A stretch of 6,860 nucleotides of DNA from an uncultured Flavobacteriales bacterium (GTDB taxonomy: Bacteria > Bacteroidota > Bacteroidia > Palsa-965), in the NCBI GenBank assembly GCA_946478675.1, contig CAMLEF010000255.1, forward strand, positions 1 through 6,860, written 5' to 3'. Made by a program: the position numbers and the translations under genes. The notes below the pieces were generated by a model. That model ran no database searches and was not told where the DNA came from. It worked only from the letters and a program-made list of their open reading frames with translations. Below are positions 1-6,591 of this stretch, piece after piece (the first letter of the stretch is position 1; each line of letters starts with the position of its first letter).

Positions 1-2430
1 TTCTGGATAGCTTTTTCCGTTGCAGCCTTCGCACAAACGACCCGCATTACCGGCAAGATCTACAGTGCCGAGACGAATGAAGCGATGCCGTTCGTTACCG
101 TGATCGGTGTAGGGACTACGCAGGGGACGGTTTCCGATATCGACGGGAATTATTCGATTACGATCACAGGTGCCGTGGATTCCATCAGGGCTACTTACGT
201 CGGTTATCTTTCGACGACGGTTGCGGTGAAAACAGGAGCGACGCAGGTGATCAACATCGGGCTCAAGCCGAATACGCTGGAGCTAAATGTCGTTGAGATC
301 CGCCCGGGAGAAAATCCTGCGGTGACCATCCTGAAGCAGGTGTGGGCGCACAAGCCGGAGAACGACAAGGAGAAGCTCAGCTATTACCAGTACGAAGCGT
401 ACAACAAGCTCGAGTTCGATCTCAATAACATCGATCCGAAAATGCAGAAGCGAAAGGTGATGCAACCCGTGCAATTCATCTTCGACCGCATCGACTCCAC
501 GAATCCCAGTGAAAAACCGAACCTGCCGCTTTTCTTCAGCGAATCGATCTCCGATTTCTATTACCGGAAAGATCCGAAAACGCAGAAAGAAGTCATCAAA
601 GGCTCGAAGGTTTCCGGCGTGGAAGATGCCAGCGTCGCGCAGTTCACCGGCGACATGTACCAGAACGTAAACATCTACGACAACAATATTCTCGTCTTCG
701 GAAAAACGTTCGTCAGCCCGATCTCCAGCAACGGCACCGCTTATTACAAATATTATCTCGTCGACAGCATGGTGATCGACGGCCATTGGTGTCACCAGAT
801 TCAATTCAAGCCGCGACGAAAGCAGGAATTGCTGTTCATCGGCAACGTCTGGATCGCGGATACTTCGTTTGCGGTAAAACGCATCGAGATGAACATTGTC
901 GACGACGCGAACATCAACTACGTGAATTCGTTTTACGTCATCCAGGAATACGACAATGCCTGCGGTGCATGGATGATGACGAAAGAGCGCGTGATCGCCG
1001 ATTTTTCGATGGCGCAAAAGACGATGGGTTTCTACGGAAGAAAAACCGTTTCGTACAAGAACATCATCATCAACCAGCCGAAGGATGAAGATTTTTATTC
1101 GCGAACGGATAACCTGGTCGTCGAGCCCGGCGCTGAAAAACGCGATTCCGCCTTCTGGGCCAATGCGCGTCACGATTCGCTTACGCATACCGAACAGGGC
1201 ATTTACAACATGGTCGATTCGGTGCAGCAATTGCCGATCTATAAAACCTGGGAGACGATCGTGCTGACGGCGTACACCGGTTACAAAACGATTGGCCCGG
1301 TGGAATACGGTCCGTGGTACAAGACACTCAGCTTTAATCCTGTCGAAGGGCCGCGCGTGCGTGTGGGCGGCCGCACGAGCAACGATTTCAGTCGCTGGCT
1401 CGAATTGAGCGGTTACGCGGCGTACGGTTTCAAAGACCAGGAATTCAAATACGGCTTCGGCTTTAAAACGTTCATCACGAAAAAACCGCGGCAGCTCACC
1501 GGCGTCAATTACAAGAACGATCTTGAAATTCTCGGCCTGAGCAATAACCAGTTCACGTCGGACAACATCATGGCGACGATTTTCCGCCGCAGCCCGTTCA
1601 GCAATTTCACGCGCGTCGAGCAATACGAATGGTGGTACGAGCGCGACCTGTTCACCGGGTTGAATGCGAAACTTTCATTGGTGAACCGCAATATGTATCC
1701 CATCGGCGACCAGGGTTATGTGCGCCCGGTTTCCGACAGCACGTTCGAATCGGTGCCGCGCATTTCCACGAGTGAGATACGGCTGAACGTACGTTTCGCG
1801 TACAATGAAAAATACGTCGAGAGCGTTTTTTCGCGCGTGAGTGTCGGTACGAAATTCCCGATCGTGCAGGTGCAGTACGTTGCCGGTTTGAAAGGCGTGT
1901 TCAACAGCAGCTACAGCTATCACCGTCTCAGCATCAACGTCGACGACCGCATTCGTTTCGGCCCGCTCGGTTATCTCAACTATAACCTCGAAGCCGGCAA
2001 AACCTGGGGCGTCGTGCCGTACCCGCTGATGGTGCTGCACCCGGGCAATGAAACGTATGTCTACGACTGGTCCGCGTTCAACATGATGAACTATTACGAG
2101 TTCGCCAGCGACCAGTACGCGCAGGCCACGCTCATTCATCACTTCGACGGATTTTTCCTGAATCACATTCCGCTGATGCGACAGCTGAAGTGGCGCGAGA
2201 TCGCGATGTTCAAATGGCTCGTGGGAAGCGTCGAGAAACGCAACCGGCAGGAGCTCATTTTCCCGTCGACGCTTTACACGCTCAATCACGGCCCGTACAT
2301 GGAAGTCGGAGCAGGACTGGAAAACATTTTCCGTTTCTTCCGAGTCGATTGTTTCTGGCGGTTGAGCTACCTCGATCATCCGAATGTTTCACCCATCGGC
2401 GTGCGCGTTTCGATCCAGGTCATTTTCTAA
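1..2430 (+). CDS. DUF5686 / carboxypeptidase-regulatory-like outer-membrane protein, 5' partial
   Basis: The frame is open from base 1, so the start codon lies off the left edge. The first ATG, at 85, is internal. The 809 visible residues begin with the end of a signal peptide (hydrophobic stretch, then A-F-A before Q12, a plausible signal peptidase I site). A carboxypeptidase-regulatory-like beta-sandwich follows at about residues 14-90, with the typical pattern of G-K-I-Y, P-F-V-T-V, G-T-x-S-D-x-D-G-N-Y and Y-V-G-Y. From about residue 100 (N-P-A-x-x-I-L-K-Q-V-W, then Y-Q-Y-E-A-Y-N-K-L-E) the sequence resembles the Bacteroidota DUF5686 family. It ends in alternating aromatic beta-strands and a C-terminal phenylalanine (V-S-I-Q-V-I-F), as outer-membrane barrels do. 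Visible length is close to what I recall for the family, so only about 10-20 residues are probably missing. Location in the outer membrane is inferred and the molecular function is unknown. The next gene, lptB, is on the same strand 98 bases downstream. Confidence 0.9.
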   Translation, partial: FWIAFSVAAFAQTTRITGKIYSAETNEAMPFVTVIGVGTTQGTVSDIDGNYSITITGAVDSIRATYVGYLSTTVAVKTGATQVINIGLKPNTLELNVVEIRPGENPAVTILKQVWAHKPENDKEKLSYYQYEAYNKLEFDLNNIDPKMQKRKVMQPVQFIFDRIDSTNPSEKPNLPLFFSESISDFYYRKDPKTQKEVIKGSKVSGVEDASVAQFTGDMYQNVNIYDNNILVFGKTFVSPISSNGTAYYKYYLVDSMVIDGHWCHQIQFKPRRKQELLFIGNVWIADTSFAVKRIEMNIVDDANINYVNSFYVIQEYDNACGAWMMTKERVIADFSMAQKTMGFYGRKTVSYKNIIINQPKDEDFYSRTDNLVVEPGAEKRDSAFWANARHDSLTHTEQGIYNMVDSVQQLPIYKTWETIVLTAYTGYKTIGPVEYGPWYKTLSFNPVEGPRVRVGGRTSNDFSRWLELSGYAAYGFKDQEFKYGFGFKTFITKKPRQLTGVNYKNDLEILGLSNNQFTSDNIMATIFRRSPFSNFTRVEQYEWWYERDLFTGLNAKLSLVNRNMYPIGDQGYVRPVSDSTFESVPRISTSEIRLNVRFAYNEKYVESVFSRVSVGTKFPIVQVQYVAGLKGVFNSSYSYHRLSINVDDRIRFGPLGYLNYNLEAGKTWGVVPYPLMVLHPGNETYVYDWSAFNMMNYYEFASDQYAQATLIHHFDGFFLNHIPLMRQLKWREIAMFKWLVGSVEKRNRQELIFPSTLYTLNHGPYMEVGAGLENIFRFFRVDCFWRLSYLDHPNVSPIGVRVSIQVIF

Positions 2431-2527
2431 AATATGCCAATATGCCGGTTCGCTAATGTGCCGATACGATTTCGTCAATATCTTCGTAAGGCATTTGCAT
2501 ATTGACCCATTAGCACATTAGCAAATT
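2431..2527. repeat. Iterated AATNTGC-unit inverted repeat / hairpin
   Basis: This intergenic stretch holds several copies of a 7-8 base unit. Forward copies are AATATGC (2431-2437), CAATATGC (2438-2445) and TAATGTGC (2454-2461). Inverted copies are GCATATTG (2497-2504), GCACATTA (2513-2520) and GCAAATT (2521-2527). The forward and inverted groups pair as one long imperfect hairpin: 2454-2461 with 2497-2504 pairs fully if G-U is allowed, while the outer pairs match 6 of 8 and 6 of 7. The loop is about 2462-2496. There is no T-tract, so it is not a classical terminator. The right arm ends one base before the lptB start codon. I infer a dispersed intergenic repeat of a type seen in Bacteroidota, which could act on RNA stability or lptB translation. 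Confidence 0.6.
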
Positions 2528-2528
2528 C

Positions 2529-3260
2529 ATGAGGCTCGGCGCAGACAACATCTTCAAGAAATACAAAAGCCGCACGGTGGTGAACGGCGTTTCAGTTCAC
2601 GTCGACCAGGGAGAGATCGTGGGATTGCTCGGTCCGAACGGCGCTGGAAAAACCACTTCGTTTTACATGATCGTGGGAATGATCAAGCCGAACAGCGGCC
2701 GCATTTACCTCGACGATCGCGACATTACCACGGAGCCGATGTATCGTCGCGCGCAGCTGGGAATCGGTTATCTCGCGCAGGAAGCGTCGGTGTTCCGCAA
2801 GCTTAGCGTGGAAGATAATATCCGTTCGGTACTCGAGATGCGCAAGCTGCCGAAAGCGGAGCAGGAAGCGAAAGTGGAAAGCTTGCTCGACGAGTTCGGC
2901 CTGCAGCACATCCGCACGAACATGGGCGATTCGCTTTCCGGTGGAGAACGCCGCCGCACGGAGATCGCCCGCGCGCTCGCTACCGATCCGAACTTCATCC
3001 TGCTCGACGAGCCCTTCGCCGGCGTCGACCCGATCGCGGTGGAAGATATCCAGTCGGTGGTTGCAAGCCTGAAAAAGAAAAACATCGGCATTCTCATCAC
3101 CGACCACAACGTGCACGAAACGCTGTCGATCACCGATCGTGCTTACCTGCTCTTCGAAGGAAAAATCCTGAAAGCCGGAACAGCGGAAGAACTGGCCGCG
3201 GACGAGCAGGTGAGGAGAGTGTATCTCGGAAAGAATTTCGAATTGCGCAGGCCGGCATGA
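2529..3260 (+). CDS. lptB: LptB, ATPase of the lipopolysaccharide export ABC transporter
   Basis: This 243-residue protein is a complete ABC ATPase, about the size of E. coli LptB (241). LptB dimers sit on the cytoplasmic face of the inner membrane under LptF/LptG and hydrolyse ATP to push LPS across the envelope. Visible motifs in order are Walker A G-P-N-G-A-G-K-T (35-42), Q-loop Q84 in Y-L-A-Q-E-A-S-V-F, signature L-S-G-G-E (136-140) followed by R-R-R, Walker B ending L-L-D-E-P with catalytic E161, D-loop A-G-V-D (164-167), and H-loop H193 in T-D-H-N-V-H-E-T-L. The [10 protein letters not shown] and D-H-N-V-x-E-T-L strings separate LptB from the related branched-chain amino-acid ATPases. 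The start at 2529 is supported by an in-frame TAG at 2511-2513. No Shine-Dalgarno and no clear TAnnTTTG box lies in the 98-base gap, so transcription from the upstream gene is possible. The usual partner genes lptA, lptC, lptF and lptG are not in the window. Confidence 0.95.
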   Translation: MRLGADNIFKKYKSRTVVNGVSVHVDQGEIVGLLGPNGAGKTTSFYMIVGMIKPNSGRIYLDDRDITTEPMYRRAQLGIGYLAQEASVFRKLSVEDNIRSVLEMRKLPKAEQEAKVESLLDEFGLQHIRTNMGDSLSGGERRRTEIARALATDPNFILLDEPFAGVDPIAVEDIQSVVASLKKKNIGILITDHNVHETLSITDRAYLLFEGKILKAGTAEELAADEQVRRVYLGKNFELRRPA

Positions 3261-3301
3261 TCGTCAGGCTGAGTAGCCGGAGGCGTACCGAAGCCTGACG
3301 A
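3261..3301. repeat. Perfect 10-bp palindrome of dispersed intergenic type
   Basis: Immediately after the lptB stop, TCGTCAGGCT (3261-3270) is matched exactly by its inverse AGCCTGACGA (3292-3301) around a 21-base loop. The loop contains a small inner inverted repeat, GCC (3276-3278) with GGC (3282-3284). No T-tract follows. The form, a variable stem flanking a CTGAG...CGAAG core, resembles short palindromes scattered between genes in many Bacteroidota. That family assignment is from memory. Confidence 0.6.
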
Positions 3302-3320
3302 GCAAGCCGGTGTTAAAAAT

Positions 3321-3361
3321 AAACCCCGAAAGTTTCTGGCTTTCGGGGTTTTCTTTTTTTT
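3321..3361. terminator. Bidirectional Rho-independent terminator between lptB and dsbD
   Basis: A 12-bp perfect stem pairs 3321-3332 (AAACCCCGAAAG) with 3340-3351 (CTTTCGGGGTTT) around a 7-base loop. On the plus strand it runs into T's interrupted by one C, then T8 (3354-3361), ending lptB transcription. On the minus strand it is followed by ATTTTTAACA, a weaker T-tract that can end dsbD, whose stop codon lies at 3369-3371. It sits exactly between two convergent genes. Confidence 0.92.
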
Positions 3362-3368
3362 AGAAAAG

Positions 3369-5534
3369 CTATTTCGCAGAAGTTGCCGTTCTCTTCTTGA
3401 ATTCCGTTACTCCCGCCTTCAGGTATTTTGCATAAGGTTCAACGTCGGTATAGCCGTAAGCGGAATCGTTCAACATTTTTTCGTTGTGGTCGAGCAATAC
3501 ATAGAGCGGTTGCGAATTCGAACCGTAACGGTCGATCTGCATCTGGCTCCATTTGTTTCCCCAGGTTTTAATCTTGACGCCATCTTTAGTTACGTATTTC
3601 AGGTTTTCGGGAAGCTCTTTTTTGTCGTCGCAATAAAGAGAGACAACAACATAATCGCTGGACAGTTGGTTCAGCACGGAAGGATCGGGCCATACATTGT
3701 CTTCCATGCGGCGGCAGTTCGCGCAGTTGTAGCCGGTGAAATCGACAAACAGCGGCTTGCCTGTTTTCTTCGCATACGCAAGCGCCAGGTCATAATCGTG
3801 GAAGCAGCTCAGATTAAGCGGGCAATGCTCCGGATCGACGCCTTCCGGCAGTTCTTCTTTGGCTGCGGTAGTAGTGTGTCCTGAACCGGAGAAGAATGCT
3901 ACGTTTTCGCTGTAATAAGACGGCGGAAGTATCCCGCTCAGCATTCGCACCGGAGCGCCCCATAATCCGGGAACGAGATAGACGACGAATGCAAATGAGA
4001 GAATTGCGAACACTGTGCGCGGAACGGAAATGTGCGGCAGATCGCTGTCGTGCGAAAACTTCAGCTTGCCGAGCAAATAAAATCCAATCAGCGAGAAGCA
4101 GACAACCCAAACGGCCAGGAAAATTTCACGGGTGAGGATTCCCCAGTGATAGGAAAGGTCAACGTTGGAAAGGAATTTCAATGCGAGGGCGAATTCGAGC
4201 AGGCCCATGACGACTTTCACGGAGTTAAGCCAGCCGCCGGATTTCGGGAGTGAGCTCAGCCAGCCGGGGAACATTGCGAATAAGGCAAAAGGCAAGGCAA
4301 GCGCAATGGAGAAACCGAGCATGACGAACAGCGGTCCTGTAATGCCGATCTGCAGCGCCTGCACCAACGCGGTGCCCACGATCGGGCCAGTGCAGGAAAA
4401 CGACACCAGCGAAAGTGTAAATGCCATGAAGAAGATACCCAGCAATCCCCCGCGGTCGGAGGCTTGGTCGATGCGATTGACGAACCTGGAAGGAAGCGTG
4501 AGCTCGAACGCACCGAGGAATGATGCGCCGAAGACGACAAAGACAATAAAGAAAACGAGATTGAACCAGATGTTTGCCGAAAGCTGGTTGAGCGTTTGAG
4601 CGTCGCCTGAGACAAGTGTTACGAGCAACCCGAGCGAAACATAAATACCAATGATCGACAATGCATAAATGAGCGCATCACGGATGCCTTTGCGGCGGTT
4701 CTTCGCGCGTTTAGTGAAGAAGCTCACCGTCATCGGGATCATCGGGAATACACACGGAGTCAGCAAAGCAAGCAGGCCCCCGCCGAAGCCGCCGAAAAAT
4801 GCGCCCCATACAGAAGTTTCTTTGGGCCCGGATTTTTTTTCGGATGTGCTCGTTTGCACATGTGAAGTATCGCTTTGGGTAATGGTTGTCTGATTCGTGT
4901 CGGGAGACGTCATCGCTGCCGTGCCGGTGCTGCCGGTAGAACTTGTCGGTGCTATAATTCCGGTGCTGCCTGTTGATCCGGTAGATCCTGTAGCGCCTGT
5001 GCTTCCTGTTGCACCCGTCGCGCCGGGCGTTCCGCTGCAGGTGCTTCCATCAATGGTAAACTCAAACGGAAACGGCGGAAAGAAAGGAAAGCAACCCTTA
5101 TCGTTACACACCATGCCATCGATCGTTCCTTTTACTTTGAACGACTTCTTTGAGACAACCTTGATGCGTTGACGGAAGGTAGCCTCATTCGCAAAAGAAC
5201 GAACGATAACTCCGGGGCCGAAAACGGGTTCTTCCTTCTCCGTGGGTTTAGGCTCAATTGTTTTACCGATACGTTCATAATCGGAAGACGAATCCCAGTT
5301 AAAAGCAGTAGGAAGCGGGCCTTCACCTGAAGGATCAGGAATCTGCGAGTAGAGATGATATCCGTCGTCGATCGTAGCCTTAAAGACCAGTTCGTATTCG
5401 CAATCACTGATTTTCTTGGTGGAATAAGTCCATTTACAATGCAGATCCATCTTTTGTGAAAACACAATTCCGGGAGTCAACAGCACCAGCAGGAAAAGCA
5501 GGAATTTGCGAATGGGGGAGAGAGGGTTGGTCAT
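3369..5534 (-). CDS. dsbD: Protein-disulfide reductase DsbD (membrane electron transporter)
   Basis: DsbD passes electrons from cytoplasmic thioredoxin through the inner membrane to periplasmic disulfide isomerases and cytochrome c maturation proteins. All three modules are present in 721 residues. A signal peptide (1-26, ending V-F-S before Q27) precedes the periplasmic alpha domain (about 28-165), whose reactive pair is C143 and C148 in M-V-C-N-D-K-G-C-F-P. A linker (166-241) follows. The CcdA-like membrane domain (about 242-526, eight likely helices) carries C261 in L-T-P-C-V-F-P and C381 in S-F-S-C-T-G-P. The C-terminal thioredoxin-like gamma domain (about 575-715) has C604-A-N-C607 and likely cis-proline P676. 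All six catalytic cysteines are intact. Two additional features are a collagen-like stretch in the linker and an extra pair C571/C577 ahead of the gamma domain. E. coli DsbD has 565 residues, so this is a long form. The start has no Shine-Dalgarno but gives a proper signal peptide. A redox-dead alpha-domain copy lies directly upstream. Confidence 0.95.
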   Translation of the reverse strand: MTNPLSPIRKFLLFLLVLLTPGIVFSQKMDLHCKWTYSTKKISDCEYELVFKATIDDGYHLYSQIPDPSGEGPLPTAFNWDSSSDYERIGKTIEPKPTEKEEPVFGPGVIVRSFANEATFRQRIKVVSKKSFKVKGTIDGMVCNDKGCFPFFPPFPFEFTIDGSTCSGTPGATGATGSTGATGSTGSTGSTGIIAPTSSTGSTGTAAMTSPDTNQTTITQSDTSHVQTSTSEKKSGPKETSVWGAFFGGFGGGLLALLTPCVFPMIPMTVSFFTKRAKNRRKGIRDALIYALSIIGIYVSLGLLVTLVSGDAQTLNQLSANIWFNLVFFIVFVVFGASFLGAFELTLPSRFVNRIDQASDRGGLLGIFFMAFTLSLVSFSCTGPIVGTALVQALQIGITGPLFVMLGFSIALALPFALFAMFPGWLSSLPKSGGWLNSVKVVMGLLEFALALKFLSNVDLSYHWGILTREIFLAVWVVCFSLIGFYLLGKLKFSHDSDLPHISVPRTVFAILSFAFVVYLVPGLWGAPVRMLSGILPPSYYSENVAFFSGSGHTTTAAKEELPEGVDPEHCPLNLSCFHDYDLALAYAKKTGKPLFVDFTGYNCANCRRMEDNVWPDPSVLNQLSSDYVVVSLYCDDKKELPENLKYVTKDGVKIKTWGNKWSQMQIDRYGSNSQPLYVLLDHNEKMLNDSAYGYTDVEPYAKYLKAGVTEFKKRTATSAK
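4962..5033 (-). repeat. Collagen-like Gly-X-Y triplets in the DsbD linker
   Basis: DsbD residues 168-191 read as eight uninterrupted triplets: GTP, GAT, GAT, GST, GAT, GST, GST, GST. After a break of GII-APT-SST the pattern briefly returns (GST, 201-203, at 4925-4933). Thr occupies the third position in seven of the eight. Synonymous codons vary between copies: Gly GGA/GGC/GGT, Ala GCG/GCA/GCT, Ser AGC/TCT/TCA, Thr ACG/ACA/ACC. So the repeat is kept at protein level rather than being a fresh DNA slippage tract. A Ser/Thr-rich tether (about 205-235) continues to the first membrane helix. Confidence 0.85.
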
Positions 5535-5541
5535 AACGAAT

Positions 5542-5598
5542 AAAAAAAATCGGTCACTTGAGCTTTCCCAAATTTAAGGGTAATACTCAAATGACCGA
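5542..5598 (-). terminator. Rho-independent terminator upstream of dsbD
   Basis: Read on the minus strand, a 13-bp stem (5598-5586, TCGGTCATTTGAG, with 5562-5550, CTCAAGTGACCGA) contains one G-U pair and is followed at once by eight T's (5549-5542). On the plus strand that wobble would be a C-A mismatch and there is no T-tract, so the element is oriented leftward. It lies 39 bases after the stop of the small DsbD-alpha-like gene and its T-tract ends 7 bases before the dsbD ATG. It should therefore end the upstream transcript, or act as an attenuator for readthrough into dsbD. Confidence 0.75.
5569..5576 (-). promoter_or_regulatory. Candidate dsbD promoter -7 box TAAATTTG
   Basis: TAAATTTG on the minus strand matches the Bacteroidota -7 consensus TAnnTTTG and lies in the loop of the terminator hairpin, about 34 bases before the dsbD ATG. 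A TTTG at 5591-5588 is only 11 bases upstream, too close for a normal -33 element, so the match is partial. A transcript from here would carry only the 3' arm of the hairpin. Confidence 0.4.
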
Positions 5599-5636
5599 CT
5601 ATGTGTCAATTTCAGCCTATGATCGGCTAAAAAATG

Positions 5637-6125
5637 CTAAGGCTCGATCGTGATCGTGAAGTCCTCGTCGTCCGGAGGAAGAATTTCGCCGTCGCGGAAA
5701 AGCATGTAGTTCACCATGCATTTAACGGAGAAAGGCTTGTCTTCTTTGTAGCTGATGTGCTGTACGTATTGCACCTGGCCTTCAAGGCAGTTCACCTCCA
5801 TGCCCATTTCATTCTGGTAGAAGGACGAACGCTTGCCGGTTTCTTTCGGTGCGCCGACCACATCATACGAAGGGCTGGGATCGAATTCGATGTTCGTCGC
5901 CATCGGGCCATCCTGCCCGGCCATGGATTGCGAATACATTTTCCATCCGCCGGGAATGTCGGCTGTGAAATGGATGTCGGCTTCGCCGGTGCCGGTATGG
6001 ATCACAAAAGCGCTCCATTTAGCCTGGACGGCATTACCTGAAGTTCGAAAGCCGAGGAGAGTTCCGGCGACGATAATAGCAGTCAGTACCGCTGACAAGC
6101 GGCTGACCATGCGGGAGTTAGTCAT
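5637..6125 (-). CDS. Stand-alone DsbD alpha-domain-like secreted protein lacking the active cysteines
   Basis: This 162-residue protein aligns by eye with the periplasmic alpha domain of the DsbD encoded just downstream. A-D-I-H-F-T-A-D-I-P-G-G-W-K-M-Y-S-Q (49-66) matches Y-E-L-V-F-K-A-T-I-D-D-G-Y-H-L-Y-S-Q, and both continue with G-P, then P/S-S-x-x-Y-x-x-x-G. The C-terminal strand D-F-T-I-T-I matches F-E-F-T-I. Where DsbD has M-V-C-N-D-K-G-C-F-P, this protein has M-L-F-R-D-G-E-I-L-P-P (141-151), so both reactive cysteines are replaced, by F143 and I148. Two other cysteines, C113 and C136, are not at active positions. A hydrophobic N-terminus (about 7-26) suggests export or membrane anchoring, but the cleavage site is unclear and M6 is an alternative start. 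It is probably a non-redox scaffold or chaperone-like relative of DsbD-alpha; true function unknown. It is on the same strand as dsbD, 102 bases upstream, with a terminator between. Confidence 0.8.
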   Translation of the reverse strand: MTNSRMVSRLSAVLTAIIVAGTLLGFRTSGNAVQAKWSAFVIHTGTGEADIHFTADIPGGWKMYSQSMAGQDGPMATNIEFDPSPSYDVVGAPKETGKRSSFYQNEMGMEVNCLEGQVQYVQHISYKEDKPFSVKCMVNYMLFRDGEILPPDDEDFTITIEP

Positions 6126-6183
6126 GGTGTGAGGTTGTGTGTACGTGCGATTTGGGGTCGGCAGGGTGTGGCTGCCTTTAGCC

Positions 6184-6191
6184 CAAAGTTA
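6184..6191 (-). promoter_or_regulatory. Candidate -7 box TAACTTTG for the DsbD-alpha-like gene
   Basis: TAACTTTG on the minus strand fits TAnnTTTG and lies 58 bases before the ATG at 6125. No clear TTG-type -33 element sits at the expected spacing. The region upstream is instead occupied by the 6201-6234 hairpin. Confidence 0.4.
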
Positions 6192-6200
6192 TAGTTTTAA

Positions 6201-6234
6201 CGGGAGGATTGTTAATAAGTTTCAATAACTCCCG
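6201..6234. other. Hairpin between the 97-residue gene and the DsbD-alpha-like gene
   Basis: CGGGAG (6201-6206) pairs with CTCCCG (6229-6234). Inside, ATTG (6208-6211) pairs with CAAT (6223-6226), giving 10 base pairs with small bulges. It begins 22 bases after the stop of the 97-residue gene on the minus strand, where a terminator would be expected, but only TTAAAAC follows, so termination would be weak. It also overlaps the place where a -33 element of the next promoter would lie. Confidence 0.4.
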
Positions 6235-6256
6235 GAATTTCGACTAAAATGGGGAA

Positions 6257-6550
6257 TCAGGTCACGATCTCGGTAATGCGGTGGATGGGGATGCCTGCGC
6301 CACTTTTAAGGATGATGCGAAGGTCAGTTACCGCCCAGATTGTCGTTTCCACCACCTTGGGTCCTTCCGAATCGACAAAAACAATGCGCACTTTGTTGTG
6401 ATCGACGTTGCCCAATACCAGGGCCCGGTCGAGCTCTGCGCGGCGAAGTCGGATCGCATCCGGTGTGGACAATACCTCTGAAGAGGGAAAATGAAGTTCT
6501 CCCAACTGTTCCTTCTGGATCAGCGTGGGTGCTTGCGTAGTTGTGCTCAT
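6257..6550 (-). CDS. Conserved-looking small protein of unknown function
   Basis: This 97-residue protein has no signal peptide and no membrane segment, so it is probably cytoplasmic. The first 25 residues are polar and low in pattern. Residues 31-46 form a charged, probably helical stretch (D-A-I-R-L-R-R-A-E-L-D-R-A-L). Residues 53-96 look like a run of short beta-strands: K-V-R-I-V-F, then V-V-E-T-T-I-W-A-V-T, R-I-I-L-K, and I-P-I-H-R-I-T-E-I. This late part resembles small proteins I associate with Bacteroidota, where an E-T-T-I-W and I-P-I-x-R-I pattern recurs. The strand order is like a small SH3- or Sm-like barrel, but that fold is a guess. The start at 6550 is supported by a promoter box about 42 bases upstream. 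No operon partner indicates a role. Confidence 0.75.
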   Translation of the reverse strand: MSTTTQAPTLIQKEQLGELHFPSSEVLSTPDAIRLRRAELDRALVLGNVDHNKVRIVFVDSEGPKVVETTIWAVTDLRIILKSGAGIPIHRITEIVT

Positions 6551-6591
6551 GGGAGTGCGTGTGTTATGTGAAATAACTACGGGGTGTGTTT

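Noticed and set aside
283..1623. 446-codon open frame on the minus strand opposite the DUF5686 gene
   Set aside because: The translation is rich in Arg, Val, His and Asp with no domain pattern, as expected from the reverse of a GC-biased coding frame. The plus-strand frame has clear domains through the same bases.
1675..2379. 234-codon minus-strand open frame opposite the end of the DUF5686 gene
   Set aside because: Same kind of mirror frame: biased composition, no recognisable motif, and fully covered by the real gene.
2592..3116. Minus-strand open frames inside lptB
   Set aside because: They overlap the Walker A to H-loop region of an unmistakable ABC ATPase and show no motifs of their own.
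4920..5033. Possible CRISPR or DNA minisatellite
   Set aside because: The 9-base periodicity is from Gly-X-Thr codons with varied synonymous usage. There are no identical repeats separated by unique spacers.
4897..5172. Plus-strand frame with Pro-Val repeats opposite the collagen-like stretch
   Set aside because: The V-x-P-V repeats are only the reverse complement of the Gly-X-Thr codons of dsbD.
5601..5636. TTGACA (5609-5604, minus) with TATTAC 18 bases on, a sigma-70-like promoter for dsbD
   Set aside because: Bacteroidota primary sigma factors do not normally use this consensus, and the TAnnTTTG box nearer the gene is the better candidate.
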